This document shows positions 39,182-47,842 of a stretch of DNA of 64,000 nt, one piece after another. The stretch covers positions 463,202 to 527,201 of the forward strand of contig CAVTZF010000020.1 in the NCBI GenBank assembly GCA_963739095.1, given 5' to 3'. Made by a program: the position numbers and the translations under genes. The notes below the pieces were generated by a model that was not told the DNA's origin, made no database searches, and saw nothing but the letters and a program-made list of their open reading frames with translations. Position 1 is the stretch's first letter, and every line of letters starts with the position of its first letter. The stretch comes from JACVRW01 sp963739095 (GTDB taxonomy: Bacteria > Actinomycetota > Thermoleophilia > Solirubrobacterales > Thermoleophilaceae).

Positions 39182-41926
39182 ATGCTGCACGGAAGGGAGT
39201 TCGAGATCAGGGCGATCGAGGCGCTGATCCGGACGGCCCGCAGCGGTCGGGGCGGTGCGCTCGTCCTCCACGGTGATGCGGGGATCGGCAAGACGGCGCT
39301 GCTCGACGCGGCGGGAAGGCAGGCGACCGACTTGCGGCAACTGCGGACGGCCGGACTCGAGGCCGAGTCGAGTCTGCCGTTCTCCGCGCTCGCCGAGCTG
39401 ACCGAGCGGCTGCTGGACGGGATCTCCACACTTCCCCCACCACAGTTGGCGGCGATCGAAGGGGCGCTCGCACTGGGGCCGCCGGCCGTCGGGGCGGAAC
39501 GCTTCGCCGTTTGCGCCGGCTTCCTCGGCCTGCTAGCGAACGCCGCGCGCGACGAACCACTGCTCGTGCTCGTCGACGACGCGCACTGGCTCGACCCGGC
39601 GTCGGCGGAGTGCCTCGGCTTCGCCGCTCGGCGCCTCGAGGGCAAGCGCATCGCGTTGCTCGTCGCCGCGCGTGCTGACGAGCCGCAAGCGTTCCGGGTC
39701 ACGGGGCGCCACCTCCCGGTCGGTGGGCTCGGGCGCGACGCGGCGCGCACACTGCTGAGCGAGGTCGACTCCGAGCTCCCCCGCGACGTCGCGGAGTCGT
39801 TGATCGACGCTGCGGCCGGGAACCCGCTTGCGCTGATCGAGCTGCCCGCGCTCCTCAGCCGCGACCAGCGGCTGGGACTCGTTGCGCTCGACCAGCCGAT
39901 CCAGCCGGGCGTCAGCCTGCAGCGGGCCTTCGAGCGCCGGATCGCGCGACTCCCGGCCCAGACGAATGCAGCGCTGCTCGTTGCCGCGACCGCGTTCACG
40001 CCTTCGCTGCGGCCGATCCTGGCCGCGTGCCGGACGCTCGACATCGCGCCCGACGCGTTGGAGCCCGCGGAGGCGGAGGGCATCGTGCGACTTTCCAGCG
40101 AGCGGATCGAGTTCGGCCACCCGCTGTTGCGGGGCGCCGTCTACCGGGGGGCGCCGGCCGCCGAACGCAGGCGCGGGCACCGTGCCCTTTCCGAGCACAC
40201 GGACGACGACAGCCGGGCATGGCATCTCGCAGCCGCCGCTCTGGGACAGGACGCGGCTGTCGCGGACGCCCTCGAGGCCGCCGCGCATCGCGCCGCCGCC
40301 CGTGCCGCGTACGCCGCCTCGGCCGACGCCCTGGTGCGAGCCGCCCGGTTCAGCGAGGATCGCGTGGCGCGCTCCAAGCGGCTTCTGGCTGCTGGCCTCG
40401 CCGCGGCGATTGGCGGCGCCTACGACCGCGGCGTTGCGCTGCTCGAGCTGGCCGACGAGCTCGACGACCCGCTCCCGCGCGCCTCCGTCCGTCACCTGCT
40501 GGCGCTGGTGACGCTCAACGGCGGCGTGCGAAGCGCCTATGACAACCACAGGACGCTTACCGAGGAGGCGGAGCGCATCGCGCCGATCGATCCCGGGGCG
40601 GCGGCGGCCATGCACGCCGACGCGGGTGTGACCGCCGCGGTGGCCGGCAACTGCGTGATGATCCTCGCCTCGGCCGAGCGCGCGGCCGAGGTCCTGCCCG
40701 ACGATGCGCCACCCGTCACCCGCTGCCAGGTGCTCTCGATTCTGGGGATGGGGCTGGTCCTGCGCGGTCGGCACGCGGAAGGGCGGGAGGCGCTCGACCA
40801 GGCCGGCCGGCTGCTGGGGAAGGTCGACCCGCTGACCCCCGCCGCGCAGTCGATCTCGCTCGGGCTGGGCGGGCGGTTGTGCACCGGTCAGGAAACGACT
40901 CTCCGCGAGGAGGCCGCCTCCCTGACGTCCGCCGCGCGGGAGGCCGGGGCGATCGGCCTGTTCCCCTACTACCAGCTGCTCGTCGCGGACTGCGCGTACC
41001 GGACCGGCGACTGGGACGCGGCGGAACGCGACATCGCCGAGGCGCTCGAGGGCGCCGAGGAGTCCGCCCAGCTCGGGCCGCTCTCCATCGCCCTCGTGAT
41101 CGCCGCCAGAGCGCACGCCGCGCGTGGCGACGAAGGAGCCGCTCGATCGGAGCTCGCCCGCGCCACGGAGATCGCCGAGCCCGTCGGCTACGGCAGCCCC
41201 GTGGGGTGGGGAAGGGCGGCGCTCGGGTTCCTGGAGCTGGGCCTCGATCGCATCTCGGATGCGATCGAGGCGCTCGAGCAGGCTGAGCAGCTGTTCGAGC
41301 TCGCCGGGCTCGAGGACCCGGTTGTGGTCCCATGGGCGCCCGACCTGGTCGAGGCCTACTCGCGCGCCGGGCAAGCCGACGACGCCGCCCGCGTCGCCTC
41401 GAAGCTCGCCACGCAGGCTGAGCGCAGCGGCGCGCCGCTCGCCGGCGCGCTTGCCGCGCGCTGCGAGGGACTGGTCGCGGATGACTTCGACGGGGCGTTC
41501 GAGCGCGCACTGGAGCTACATGACCGGACGCAGGCGCCGTTCGAGCGCGCCCGCACGCTGCTCACGTTCGGAGCCAGGCTGCACAGAGCCCGGCGCCGGC
41601 GCCAGGCGCGCGAGCGCCTGCGCGGGGCGCTTGACGTCTTCCGGAAGCTCGGGGCGGTGCCGTGGGTGCGGCGCACCGAGGCCGAGCTACGCGCCGCCGG
41701 CGCGATCAAGCGCAAGCCGGTCGATCAGCCCGACCAGCTCACCCCTCAGGAGGTCCGCGTGGCGCGTGCCGTCGCTCGCGGCGCGACCAACCGCGAGGTC
41801 GCCGCCGAGCTCTTCCTCAGCCCAAAGACGATCGAGTTCCACCTCGGGCACGCGTACCGCAAGCTCGGCGTCCACAGCCGGACCCAGCTCGCGCAGGCCC
41901 TGCGCGCGAACGACGACCTTTCGTAG
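39182..41926 (+). CDS. LuxR-family transcriptional regulator with N-terminal AAA-type ATPase (LAL type)
   Basis: A 914-residue regulator. Walker A is HGDAGIGKTALLDAAG (about residues 31-45) and Walker B is LLVLVDDAHWLD (about 125-136). A long TPR-like helical middle follows, and a C-terminal LuxR HTH has LTPQEVRVARAVARGATNRE and SPKTIEFHLGHAYRKLGV. Such proteins integrate a ligand or partner signal with ATP binding to activate nearby genes. It faces away from the giant operon across a shared 540-bp region, so control of that operon is a reasonable inference. Confidence 0.9.
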   Translation: MLHGREFEIRAIEALIRTARSGRGGALVLHGDAGIGKTALLDAAGRQATDLRQLRTAGLEAESSLPFSALAELTERLLDGISTLPPPQLAAIEGALALGPPAVGAERFAVCAGFLGLLANAARDEPLLVLVDDAHWLDPASAECLGFAARRLEGKRIALLVAARADEPQAFRVTGRHLPVGGLGRDAARTLLSEVDSELPRDVAESLIDAAAGNPLALIELPALLSRDQRLGLVALDQPIQPGVSLQRAFERRIARLPAQTNAALLVAATAFTPSLRPILAACRTLDIAPDALEPAEAEGIVRLSSERIEFGHPLLRGAVYRGAPAAERRRGHRALSEHTDDDSRAWHLAAAALGQDAAVADALEAAAHRAAARAAYAASADALVRAARFSEDRVARSKRLLAAGLAAAIGGAYDRGVALLELADELDDPLPRASVRHLLALVTLNGGVRSAYDNHRTLTEEAERIAPIDPGAAAAMHADAGVTAAVAGNCVMILASAERAAEVLPDDAPPVTRCQVLSILGMGLVLRGRHAEGREALDQAGRLLGKVDPLTPAAQSISLGLGGRLCTGQETTLREEAASLTSAAREAGAIGLFPYYQLLVADCAYRTGDWDAAERDIAEALEGAEESAQLGPLSIALVIAARAHAARGDEGAARSELARATEIAEPVGYGSPVGWGRAALGFLELGLDRISDAIEALEQAEQLFELAGLEDPVVVPWAPDLVEAYSRAGQADDAARVASKLATQAERSGAPLAGALAARCEGLVADDFDGAFERALELHDRTQAPFERARTLLTFGARLHRARRRRQARERLRGALDVFRKLGAVPWVRRTEAELRAAGAIKRKPVDQPDQLTPQEVRVARAVARGATNREVAAELFLSPKTIEFHLGHAYRKLGVHSRTQLAQALRANDDLS

Positions 41927-42001
41927 GCGCCCTCGAGCCTGCCGCGGGACACTCCGCGCCTGAACGGCCAGGCAAGCTCCTGTCGACGCCGCCGGTCGAT
42001 G

Positions 42002-44018
42002 TCAGAATCTCCACGCGGCGGGGGCGCGAGCGTCGGGGACGTAGGCGCAATGTGTGCCGGTGCGGACAGCGCGGTTGAGATGCTCGCCGAGCTGGGGGTG
42101 ATGCTCACCGATCCGGCCGATCGCCTGGCGCACCGCGCGGGTCACTCCGACCCGGGCACGCTCGGACGCGGATGAGGCTCGTCGATCCCGACCACCCAAG
42201 CCAACTGCGCGGGAGAGCTCTCGGACGAGGAAGTCGCGTTCGGCGTCGGCCTGCGCGGCCCGGTCAGTGTCGCCGATGGCGCGCGCCTGCTCGATGTCGT
42301 CTTCGATCTCGCCAAGGCGTCGGCGGTACGCGTTCTTGGCTCGCGCGTCAAGCATCTCGCCGGCATCGCCTGGTGCCGCGTGCGACAGGGCTGCCCGTCT
42401 CGGCCGCGACGAGGTCCAGCACGTGGAAATCCCGGCCGGGGTGGGCGAGGAGCCGCGCGAGGTACCGCATCCCCTTGAGGTCTCGCACTCGCACGGTGCG
42501 CCCCTCAAACACCACCGACCAGTAGTCGCCCTCACGACGGAACATATTTCGGTCTGCGGCCGGCTGGTCGTCCAGTGCGTCGCGGTCCTCGACGCGCGCT
42601 GCCGGGCCTGTCGTCTGAGCGGCTTCGATCCGGTCGAGCACCGCGCGGGCCGCTTCGAGCTCCAAGTCGGCCTGGTCCTGCCGGCCGCCGGCGCGGAGGG
42701 CCTCGGCGAGACCCATGCGTGCGATCGCCGCTTCATAGGGTGCGCCAACCTCGTTCCAGAGTCGTGCCGCTTCGGAGCAGAGCAGCTCCCCGTCCGCGGC
42801 ATTGCCCTCGGCGAGTCGCACCCTTCCTTCGGCAAGAGTGGCGCTGGCGGCCAGCGCCTTGCTGTGGAATCGGGCGGCCACGAGCTTCAATTCCTCGGCG
42901 GCCGAGCGGGCTCGGTCGATGTCGTCGGCCGCGATCTCGATCTCGACTTGCGCCTCCAGCAGCGGGGCCCGCTGCAGATCGGTGTCCGGTGGCCGCTCCT
43001 TCGAGGGCACCCGCATTGGCCGCTCGAGCGCGTCTCGGATGGAGGCCGCCGCCGCGGCGAGGTCTCCCTGGGCCAATCGCACCAGCGCGAGCCCGGGCTG
43101 GGGATCCCACCCGACGCGATCAGCCGCCAACAGGGCTTCCTCCGCGCCCTCGATGTCCCCCGTGCGAAGTCGGATCCGGCCGAGCTCGGTCAGCGGCCAG
43201 CCCATCTCGCGTCGCAGGTAAGGGCGTAGTTCGTCGCAAGCCCCGAGCGCCACTCTCTCTGCCTCGTTGCACGCCCCCCGCAGCCTCAGGATCTCCGCGC
43301 GGTGGACCCGGCAGCGGCCGTGAAGGCTGCCGATGGCATTCGTCTTGCACCACCGCTCCATTGCCTCGGTCCATTCCTCGGCCACGTCGTACTGTGCGAG
43401 TCCCTGCAGGGCGCACACGAGCTCGCAGTAGACGACCCCAGTCGAGAGCGGATCGAGATCCCCGGCGACCGTCGCGACCCCGACCTCGTCGAGCAGCGCC
43501 AGGCCTTGCTCGACATCACCGCCCAGGATCAGCAGCCGCGCTTCTGCCACCTGTCCGAGGGCGCACGCCGCCGGGTCATGCTCCGAACCCAGCTCGATGG
43601 CCCGCCGCGCCCACGGTCGAGCGCCGGGGAGGTCGCCGGTCAGCATGCGCTCGTACGTGCGAACCACCGCAAGCCAAGCGTTCGCCGGCGTCTCACGCTG
43701 ACCGTCGAGGAGCCGCTCGGCTCGTGCCAACCAGCCGCGCACCGGGGCCATCAGGGCGGTATCGAAGAGCAGGTGCATCGCGACGCGAACTGCCGCCCCC
43801 GCTGCCGCGTCCTTGTCGCCAGCATCCACGAACAGCGCGTAAGCGCGCTCCCACGCCTCGATGGTCACATCGAGATGGCCCGCCGCGTAGGCGACCTCGC
43901 CGAGCAACGACAGATCGGCCGGACCTGCGAGGCCGTCCACGTCGGCCTTCATCAGGACGTCGTAGGCCTCCTCCCAATCTCCGCGCGCCGCCGCTTCTCG
44001 CGCGCGCCCGAGGCTCAT
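42002..44018 (-). CDS. TPR-repeat protein with regulator-associated C-terminal domain (one frameshift)
   Basis: A protein of about 670 residues. Residues 1 to about 450 are helical TPR-like repeats. Then comes NMFRREGDYWSVVFEGRTVR, LKGMRYLARLLAHPGRDFHV, and, after a frame switch near 42395, AKNAYRRRLGEIEDDIEQAR, AVGLGGRDRRASSASERARV and GTHCAYVPDARAPAAWRF. This C-terminal module is common at the ends of large actinobacterial ATPase/cyclase-type regulators. Here the ATPase and DNA-binding parts are absent. It may be a stand-alone signalling partner or the surviving part of a larger regulator. Confidence 0.72.
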
Positions 44019-44108
44019 CGCCCGCCGTCGTAGCCGTGACGGTTACCGCCGTATCCGACTTGCTCACGCATATGGGTTGAGGACCACCAATCCAAGCCAG
44101 GAGGAGTC

Positions 44109-44942
44109 ATGGACCGTGCAAGAGTCAACGGCGTAGAGCTGGAATACGAGGTGCGCGGCACAGGGGAGCCCGTGCTGTTGATCGACATGCTCATCGCCGA
44201 CTGCTTCGTGCCGCTCCTGCCAGAGCCGGCGCTGGCACACCGATACCAGCTGATCCGATACCACAAGCGGGGCTGGGTCGGCAGCACGCACACTCCACCG
44301 CCGGTGAGCATAGGAGAGCACGCCGCCGACGCCGCGGCGTTGCTCGACCACCTCGGCGTGCGGCGCGCACACATCGCGGGCCATTCCACCGGGGCATCGA
44401 TCGGAGCCCAACTGGCCCTCGACCACCCCGAGATGGTGCACACGCTCACTCTGCTGGAGCCGACGCTGGTGTCGTTGCCTCTCGGCGGTCCGTTCTTGAA
44501 AGCCGCCGGCCCGGTGTTCGAGGCATACGGAAACGGCGACCACTCGGGCGCGTTTGCCATGTTCGTGGCCGCCGCGAGCGGCCTCGATTGGGAAGCGTGT
44601 CGAGCGTTGCTCGAGGAGCGGATCCCGGGTGTGGTTACGCAGTCGATCAAGGACGCCGACACCTTCTTCGGAATCGAGCTGCCCGCCGTCACCGAGTGGA
44701 CGTTCGGGCCGGAGCAGGCCGCCGCCATCCGCAGACCGGTCCTATCCGTGATCGGCGCGGAGACCCAGCCGCTCTGGCTGGAGATCGCCGAGTTCCTCCG
44801 CTCCTCGCTCCCACAGGTCGAGGAGCTCAGGGTCGACGGGGTGGGCCACCTCCTCCAGATCCAGCGGCCAGAGCCCGTCGCTCGAGGCATGGCGGAGTTC
44901 CTGGAGCGAAACGCGATCGCCGCCCAGCAGGCCCTCGTGTAG
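44109..44942 (+). CDS. Alpha/beta hydrolase
   Basis: A 277-residue alpha/beta-hydrolase-fold protein. The nucleophile elbow is IAGHSTGASIG (Ser), and the catalytic His is in DGVGHLLQIQ. The usual His-Gly oxyanion motif after strand 3 is replaced by LLIDMLI, so the mechanism could differ from typical esterases. GGAGGAG lies 4 nt before the ATG. Substrate unknown. Confidence 0.85.
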   Translation: MDRARVNGVELEYEVRGTGEPVLLIDMLIADCFVPLLPEPALAHRYQLIRYHKRGWVGSTHTPPPVSIGEHAADAAALLDHLGVRRAHIAGHSTGASIGAQLALDHPEMVHTLTLLEPTLVSLPLGGPFLKAAGPVFEAYGNGDHSGAFAMFVAAASGLDWEACRALLEERIPGVVTQSIKDADTFFGIELPAVTEWTFGPEQAAAIRRPVLSVIGAETQPLWLEIAEFLRSSLPQVEELRVDGVGHLLQIQRPEPVARGMAEFLERNAIAAQQALV

Positions 44943-45016
44943 GGAGCGGCTACGCGCGCTCCGCCGCTGTCCGAGCGCTCCGTACCTGAGATCGACGCGG
45001 TGATCGTCGAGGAGGG

Positions 45017-45220
45017 CTAGACCCAGCGCGAGGCGATCGGCACGAGCCGCCGCAGCAGCGACCGGGCCGGGGCGACGGCACCGCCCTGGCCCATGACCTG
45101 ATAGCGGCGCATGCGCAGGTGCGAGACGATCGCCGCCGTGGGCTCGAATGGGTCTGCGTTGACCTCGCCGCTTTCGAGCGAGATCGCCGCCAGGCAGACG
45201 CCATCGAGCTCGGCGACCAC
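45017..45220 (-). CDS. Small conserved-type protein, probably 5'-truncated
   Basis: A 67-residue frame with ELDGVCLAAISLESGEV and ADPFEPTAAIVSHL, similar to the C-terminal part of a small actinobacterial protein of unknown function that normally has some 40 more N-terminal residues. The frame stays open upstream (SSAPLTGSAVVAE) but runs into the end of the integrase remnant at 45232, so an old insertion may have removed its 5' end. Confidence 0.45.
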   Translation of the reverse strand: MVAELDGVCLAAISLESGEVNADPFEPTAAIVSHLRMRRYQVMGQGGAVAPARSLLRRLVPIASRWV

Positions 45221-45231
45221 GGCGCTGCCGG

Positions 45232-45738
45232 TCAGCGGTGCCGAGCTGTCGTGCCAGGGTCGGTTCGTAAGTAGCTCCGCTGGTTCAGGTCCGCTCTATG
45301 AGCGGGATCGAGCGGGGTCTGCGTCACGATCTGCGTCACCTTGCCCGCGACCGCGGCCTTGATCCGGTCGAGCGCGCCCATCGACGTGTGCGTGTAGGTC
45401 TTGACCATCTCCTCGACCGCCGACTCCGACCAGCCCGCCTGCTCGGCGATGTCGTGGTTCGGCAGCCCCAGCTTCACCTTCATGTGGTGCACGCCGTAGT
45501 GCTTGGTCGCGAGGTAGAAGTCGAAGTCGAGCCGCGCGCGGGCGAGCACCTGCGACCAGTAGCCGCTCATCGTCGGTTGCGCTAGCCGCTTGCCGCGCTT
45601 CGAGCGGAACACGAGCCCGTCGCGCTCGGGCAGCGCCTCGACCGCCGCCCGCGCCTGCGGGAGCAGCGCGATCGTGCGCACGCGATTCGACTTCGGCAGG
45701 TCGTACTCACCCTTGTAGAGCCGCCGCTCGACGTGCAC
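45232..45738 (-). pseudogene. Tyrosine recombinase (integrase), C-terminal half only
   Basis: The 168-residue frame matches the catalytic C-terminal half of actinobacterial phage-type integrases: KSNRVRTIALLPQARAAVE, MSGYWSQVLARARLDFDFYL, the TKHYGV box in place of HxxR, AEQAGWSESAVEEM, and the nucleophile region MVKTYTHTSMG (Tyr). The N-terminal DNA-binding part and the first catalytic Arg are missing; upstream is an unrelated coiled-coil frame in another phase. It is therefore non-functional as seen, unless a larger assembly error is responsible. Confidence 0.75.
45321..45350. repeat. Direct repeat copy 1 (inside the integrase 3' end)
   Basis: gcgtcacgatctgcgtcac followed by ttgcccgcga after one extra base; the near-identical partner is at 47683-47713. 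It encodes GKVTQIVTQ of the integrase. Confidence 0.75.
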
Positions 45739-46166
45739 GGGTGCGCCTGCTCGAACAACCGATCGGCGCTCGCCGGTAGCTCGCGCTCGAGTAGCTCGAG
45801 CTCGCGTTTGGATTGCTCGACCGCGGCCTCGGCGTCGGGGGCGAGTGCCGCGGGCAAGGTGCGTTTCCCTCCCTGCGCGAAGCCGGCTTCGGCCGCCCTG
45901 TCCCGCTCGACCGCCTCGGCGTGCGCGGCCTCCAATTTGGTCAGCTTGGCGCTGGCCGCGTCGACGCGCTTGATGAGCTCGCGGTGGCGCTTAGCCGGCT
46001 CGGTATCGGGGGCAACATCGGCCAGCAACACCGGCGGCACCACGGCGCGCCAGCGACCGGAATCGTGACGGCGCTCGGGACGTCGCAGCTTCGGCCGCGG
46101 CGGCGGCCCCGGTGGGTGTTCGGCCGTGGTCGGGGCTAGGTCACCTGCGATCAGTTCGGGAGCCAT
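45582..46166 (-). CDS. Coiled-coil protein of an integrative element, 3' part disrupted
   Basis: Starts MAPELIAGDLAPTTAEHPPG, a proline-rich head, then a charged coiled-coil from about residue 60 (RELIKRVDAASAKLTKLEAA) to about 140. After about 45745 the frame turns into an out-of-phase reading of the integrase, so only the first 140 residues look genuine. Family not recognised; such proteins occur beside integrases and terminases in small phage-like elements. Confidence 0.4.
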   Translation of the reverse strand: MAPELIAGDLAPTTAEHPPGPPPRPKLRRPERRHDSGRWRAVVPPVLLADVAPDTEPAKRHRELIKRVDAASAKLTKLEAAHAEAVERDRAAEAGFAQGGKRTLPAALAPDAEAAVEQSKRELELLERELPASADRLFEQAHPCTSSGGSTRVSTTCRSRIACARSRCSRRRGRRSRRCPSATGSCSARSAASG

Positions 46167-46215
46167 TGCCGAAACGTCCGCCGCTGGTCGGCCTCGAAGG
46201 TCGATGAACCTTGGA

Positions 46216-46249
46216 TACCGGGGGGCGAGACGGAGCCCGCCCCCCGGTA
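46216..46249. terminator. Strong GC-rich hairpin
   Basis: A perfect 12-bp stem (TACCGGGGGGCG ... CGCCCCCCGGTA) with a 10-nt loop. It lies between the stop of the repeat membrane protein (46325) and the start of the coiled-coil gene, both on the minus strand. A terminator is the simplest reading; no T-run is present. Confidence 0.55.
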
Positions 46250-46324
46250 ACTGAAACCGCTTACGGACGGCCGCTCGACAGAGGGCTGCGCGAAGCGGTA
46301 TTGGGGCGTGTCGTACTCAGACGC

Positions 46325-46510
46325 CTAGCTGCCGTTCGGCAGTCGCGCGGGCAGCGGGCCGTGAGTGCCCGGCGCGTCCCCAGTTTTCCCCAGCTGCGCT
46401 GGCAGGGGGCCGTGAGTGCCCGGCTCGTCGCCAGTGTTCGGCAGTCGCGCGGGCAGCGGGCCGTGAGTGCCCGGCTCGTCGGGAGTGTTCCCCAGCTGCG
46501 CTGGCAGGGG
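46325..46510. repeat. 51-bp tandem repeats within the membrane protein gene
   Basis: The marker gccgtgagtgcccgg recurs at exact 51-bp spacing (about 46358, 46409, 46460). Adjacent units alternate between two versions (cagctgcgctggcag and cagtcgcgcgggcag), so there is also a 102-bp period. In-frame with the protein. Confidence 0.85.
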
Positions 46511-46699
46511 ACCGCGAGGGGAGTCGATCGGCCCGGCGGCACTCGGGCTGGCGACCCCGTCCCCGTCGGTCGCGACGACAGCGACTGCCCCGGTCAGGCC
46601 AACGACGGCGACCAACGCGATGGCGACCAGCGTACGCAAACGGTCGAACTGGGAGCGGAGCACGACCCCGGGGTGTTGTCCGGCGAATGTCTCGCCCAT
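46325..46699 (-). CDS. Small membrane protein with 17-residue C-terminal repeats
   Basis: A 124-residue protein with an excellent ribosome binding site (TAGGAGG) before the ATG. One membrane helix (TLVAIALVAVVGLTGAVAVV, about residues 24-43) is followed by a proline/glycine-rich extracytoplasmic tail made of 17-residue repeats of the type GPLPAxLxNTxDEPGTH, three and a half copies. Probably anchored with the repeats outside. Function unknown; it sits within the mobile zone. Confidence 0.7.
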   Translation of the reverse strand: MGETFAGQHPGVVLRSQFDRLRTLVAIALVAVVGLTGAVAVVATDGDGVASPSAAGPIDSPRGPLPAQLGNTPDEPGTHGPLPARLPNTGDEPGTHGPLPAQLGKTGDAPGTHGPLPARLPNGS

Positions 46700-46893
46700 A
46701 ATTGCCTCCTATCTCGGGGCGACCGCCTCGACGGCCTGCCCGATGGGTGTTGGGGGAACGGACATCGGGAGCCATCATGCGACGACCCGGTTACTTCCCA
46801 GACACAGCTGAGCAACAGCAGCCACGCGTTGGTCGCCGCTGCCAACGGTAAGAAGCCGTACTGCCGCCCCGCTCTCGTTGGCGGTATCGCCTA

Positions 46894-47394
46894 TCAGCCG
46901 CGCAGCAGACGCTCACGCTCGCGGCGGCTCGGCATCCGCGAACCGTTGCGCTCGCCACCATTGCCCTCCGAGCGGGCAGACACCAGCGCGACGTCCGCGG
47001 CGCGGCGCGCCTGCGGGGTCAGAATCAACCGGTCCTCGAGCCTGGCGACCTGCCCGAAGAGCGTCACCGGCGCGTTCGCCACGCCCTCGGCGTCGAGCCG
47101 CGCACGCAATTGGATCAGCCGCACCACGCTCGGCACGTCGTCACTCGTCCAGAGCGCCGCCACCAGACTCGACCACAGCTCCCGCCATGCCGCACGCTCC
47201 GCAGCGGTCAGCCCGGCTGGCGGCTTCGGCGGCGTGCGCGGCGCGTCCGAAATCGCGTGGCCGCCGCGACCACGGCGCTGATCGCTAGAGGTCGGCAGCA
47301 GCCGGTGGGACACGTCGCGAATTTTCGCACGACGGACACTCAGAGCGACGGTCCCAGTGGTTTCCGTCGGGGGGAGCGCGGAGGCGCTCCCCAC
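46894..47394 (-). CDS. Phage terminase small subunit-like protein (P27 type)
   Basis: The core APRTPPKPPAGLTAAERAAW, then RLIQLRARLDAEG and TLFGQVARLEDRLILTPQAR, resembles P27-family terminase small subunits, which recognise phage DNA for packaging. The N-terminal 45 or so residues of the long frame are probably not translated; the true start is unclear. No large subunit, portal or capsid gene is present, so it is a phage relic or part of a satellite. Confidence 0.5.
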   Translation of the reverse strand: MGSASALPPTETTGTVALSVRRAKIRDVSHRLLPTSSDQRRGRGGHAISDAPRTPPKPPAGLTAAERAAWRELWSSLVAALWTSDDVPSVVRLIQLRARLDAEGVANAPVTLFGQVARLEDRLILTPQARRAADVALVSARSEGNGGERNGSRMPSRRERERLLRG

Positions 47395-47682
47395 CCCGGA
47401 CGGGCGGGGGTGAACGTCCGTCCGATCCCGCTCCTAGAACTAGTGGCTCACCGGTGGATGGTGGAGCTAGGGCCCGGCAGGAGGCGGAGGTTGTGCACAG
47501 CAACCGCCACACCACCGGGCCCGACCCTTTGCAGCTTCACCTCGGAGAGTAAATCCCCTTGTCGGACGGAACCGTCCGCTGCCGGAACGCCAGGTGGTGC
47601 GCCCCCGTGCCAGTCGTTCTCGCGCAAGCCCGCGATCCGACTCGACTGTCTTGTTGAACAACCGTGACGCACCCTCCGAGCT

Positions 47683-47713
47683 GCGTCACGATCTGCGTCA
47701 CAGTTGCCCGCGA
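47683..47713. repeat. Direct repeat copy 2 (near the tRNA fragment)
   Basis: gcgtcacgatctgcgtcac, two differing bases, then ttgcccgcga, matching 45321-45350. Read on the minus strand it gives ATVTQIVTQ, like an integrase C-terminus. It may be the tail of a second integrase copy. Confidence 0.7.
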
Positions 47714-47795
47714 ATAGCCCCGCACGGCCCCGCAGACGGCCCTTACCTATGCGGTTTGCGGGGCGATGCGGAGCCGGGCGGGCTACGTGAGGTAA

Positions 47796-47842
47796 TAGCT
47801 CCGCCTGGATTCGAACCAGGGACCTCACGATTATGAGTCGTG
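47796..47842 (-). pseudogene. 3' half of a tRNA-Met(CAT)-like gene (probable attachment-site scar)
   Basis: From the anticodon loop to the 3' end this matches a tRNA: anticodon arm around CTCATAA, T-arm CCTGGTTCGAATCCAGG and acceptor end CGGAGCT. The D-arm and 5' acceptor strand are missing. The anticodon arm is identical to the intact tRNA at 53814-53886, but the T-stem differs by compensating changes, so it comes from another tRNA copy. Half-tRNAs of this kind are left by integrative elements. Confidence 0.7.

Noticed and set aside
46325..46510. CRISPR or attachment-site repeat array
   Set aside because: The 51-bp units are in frame and encode a proline-rich protein tail behind a membrane helix with a strong ribosome binding site.
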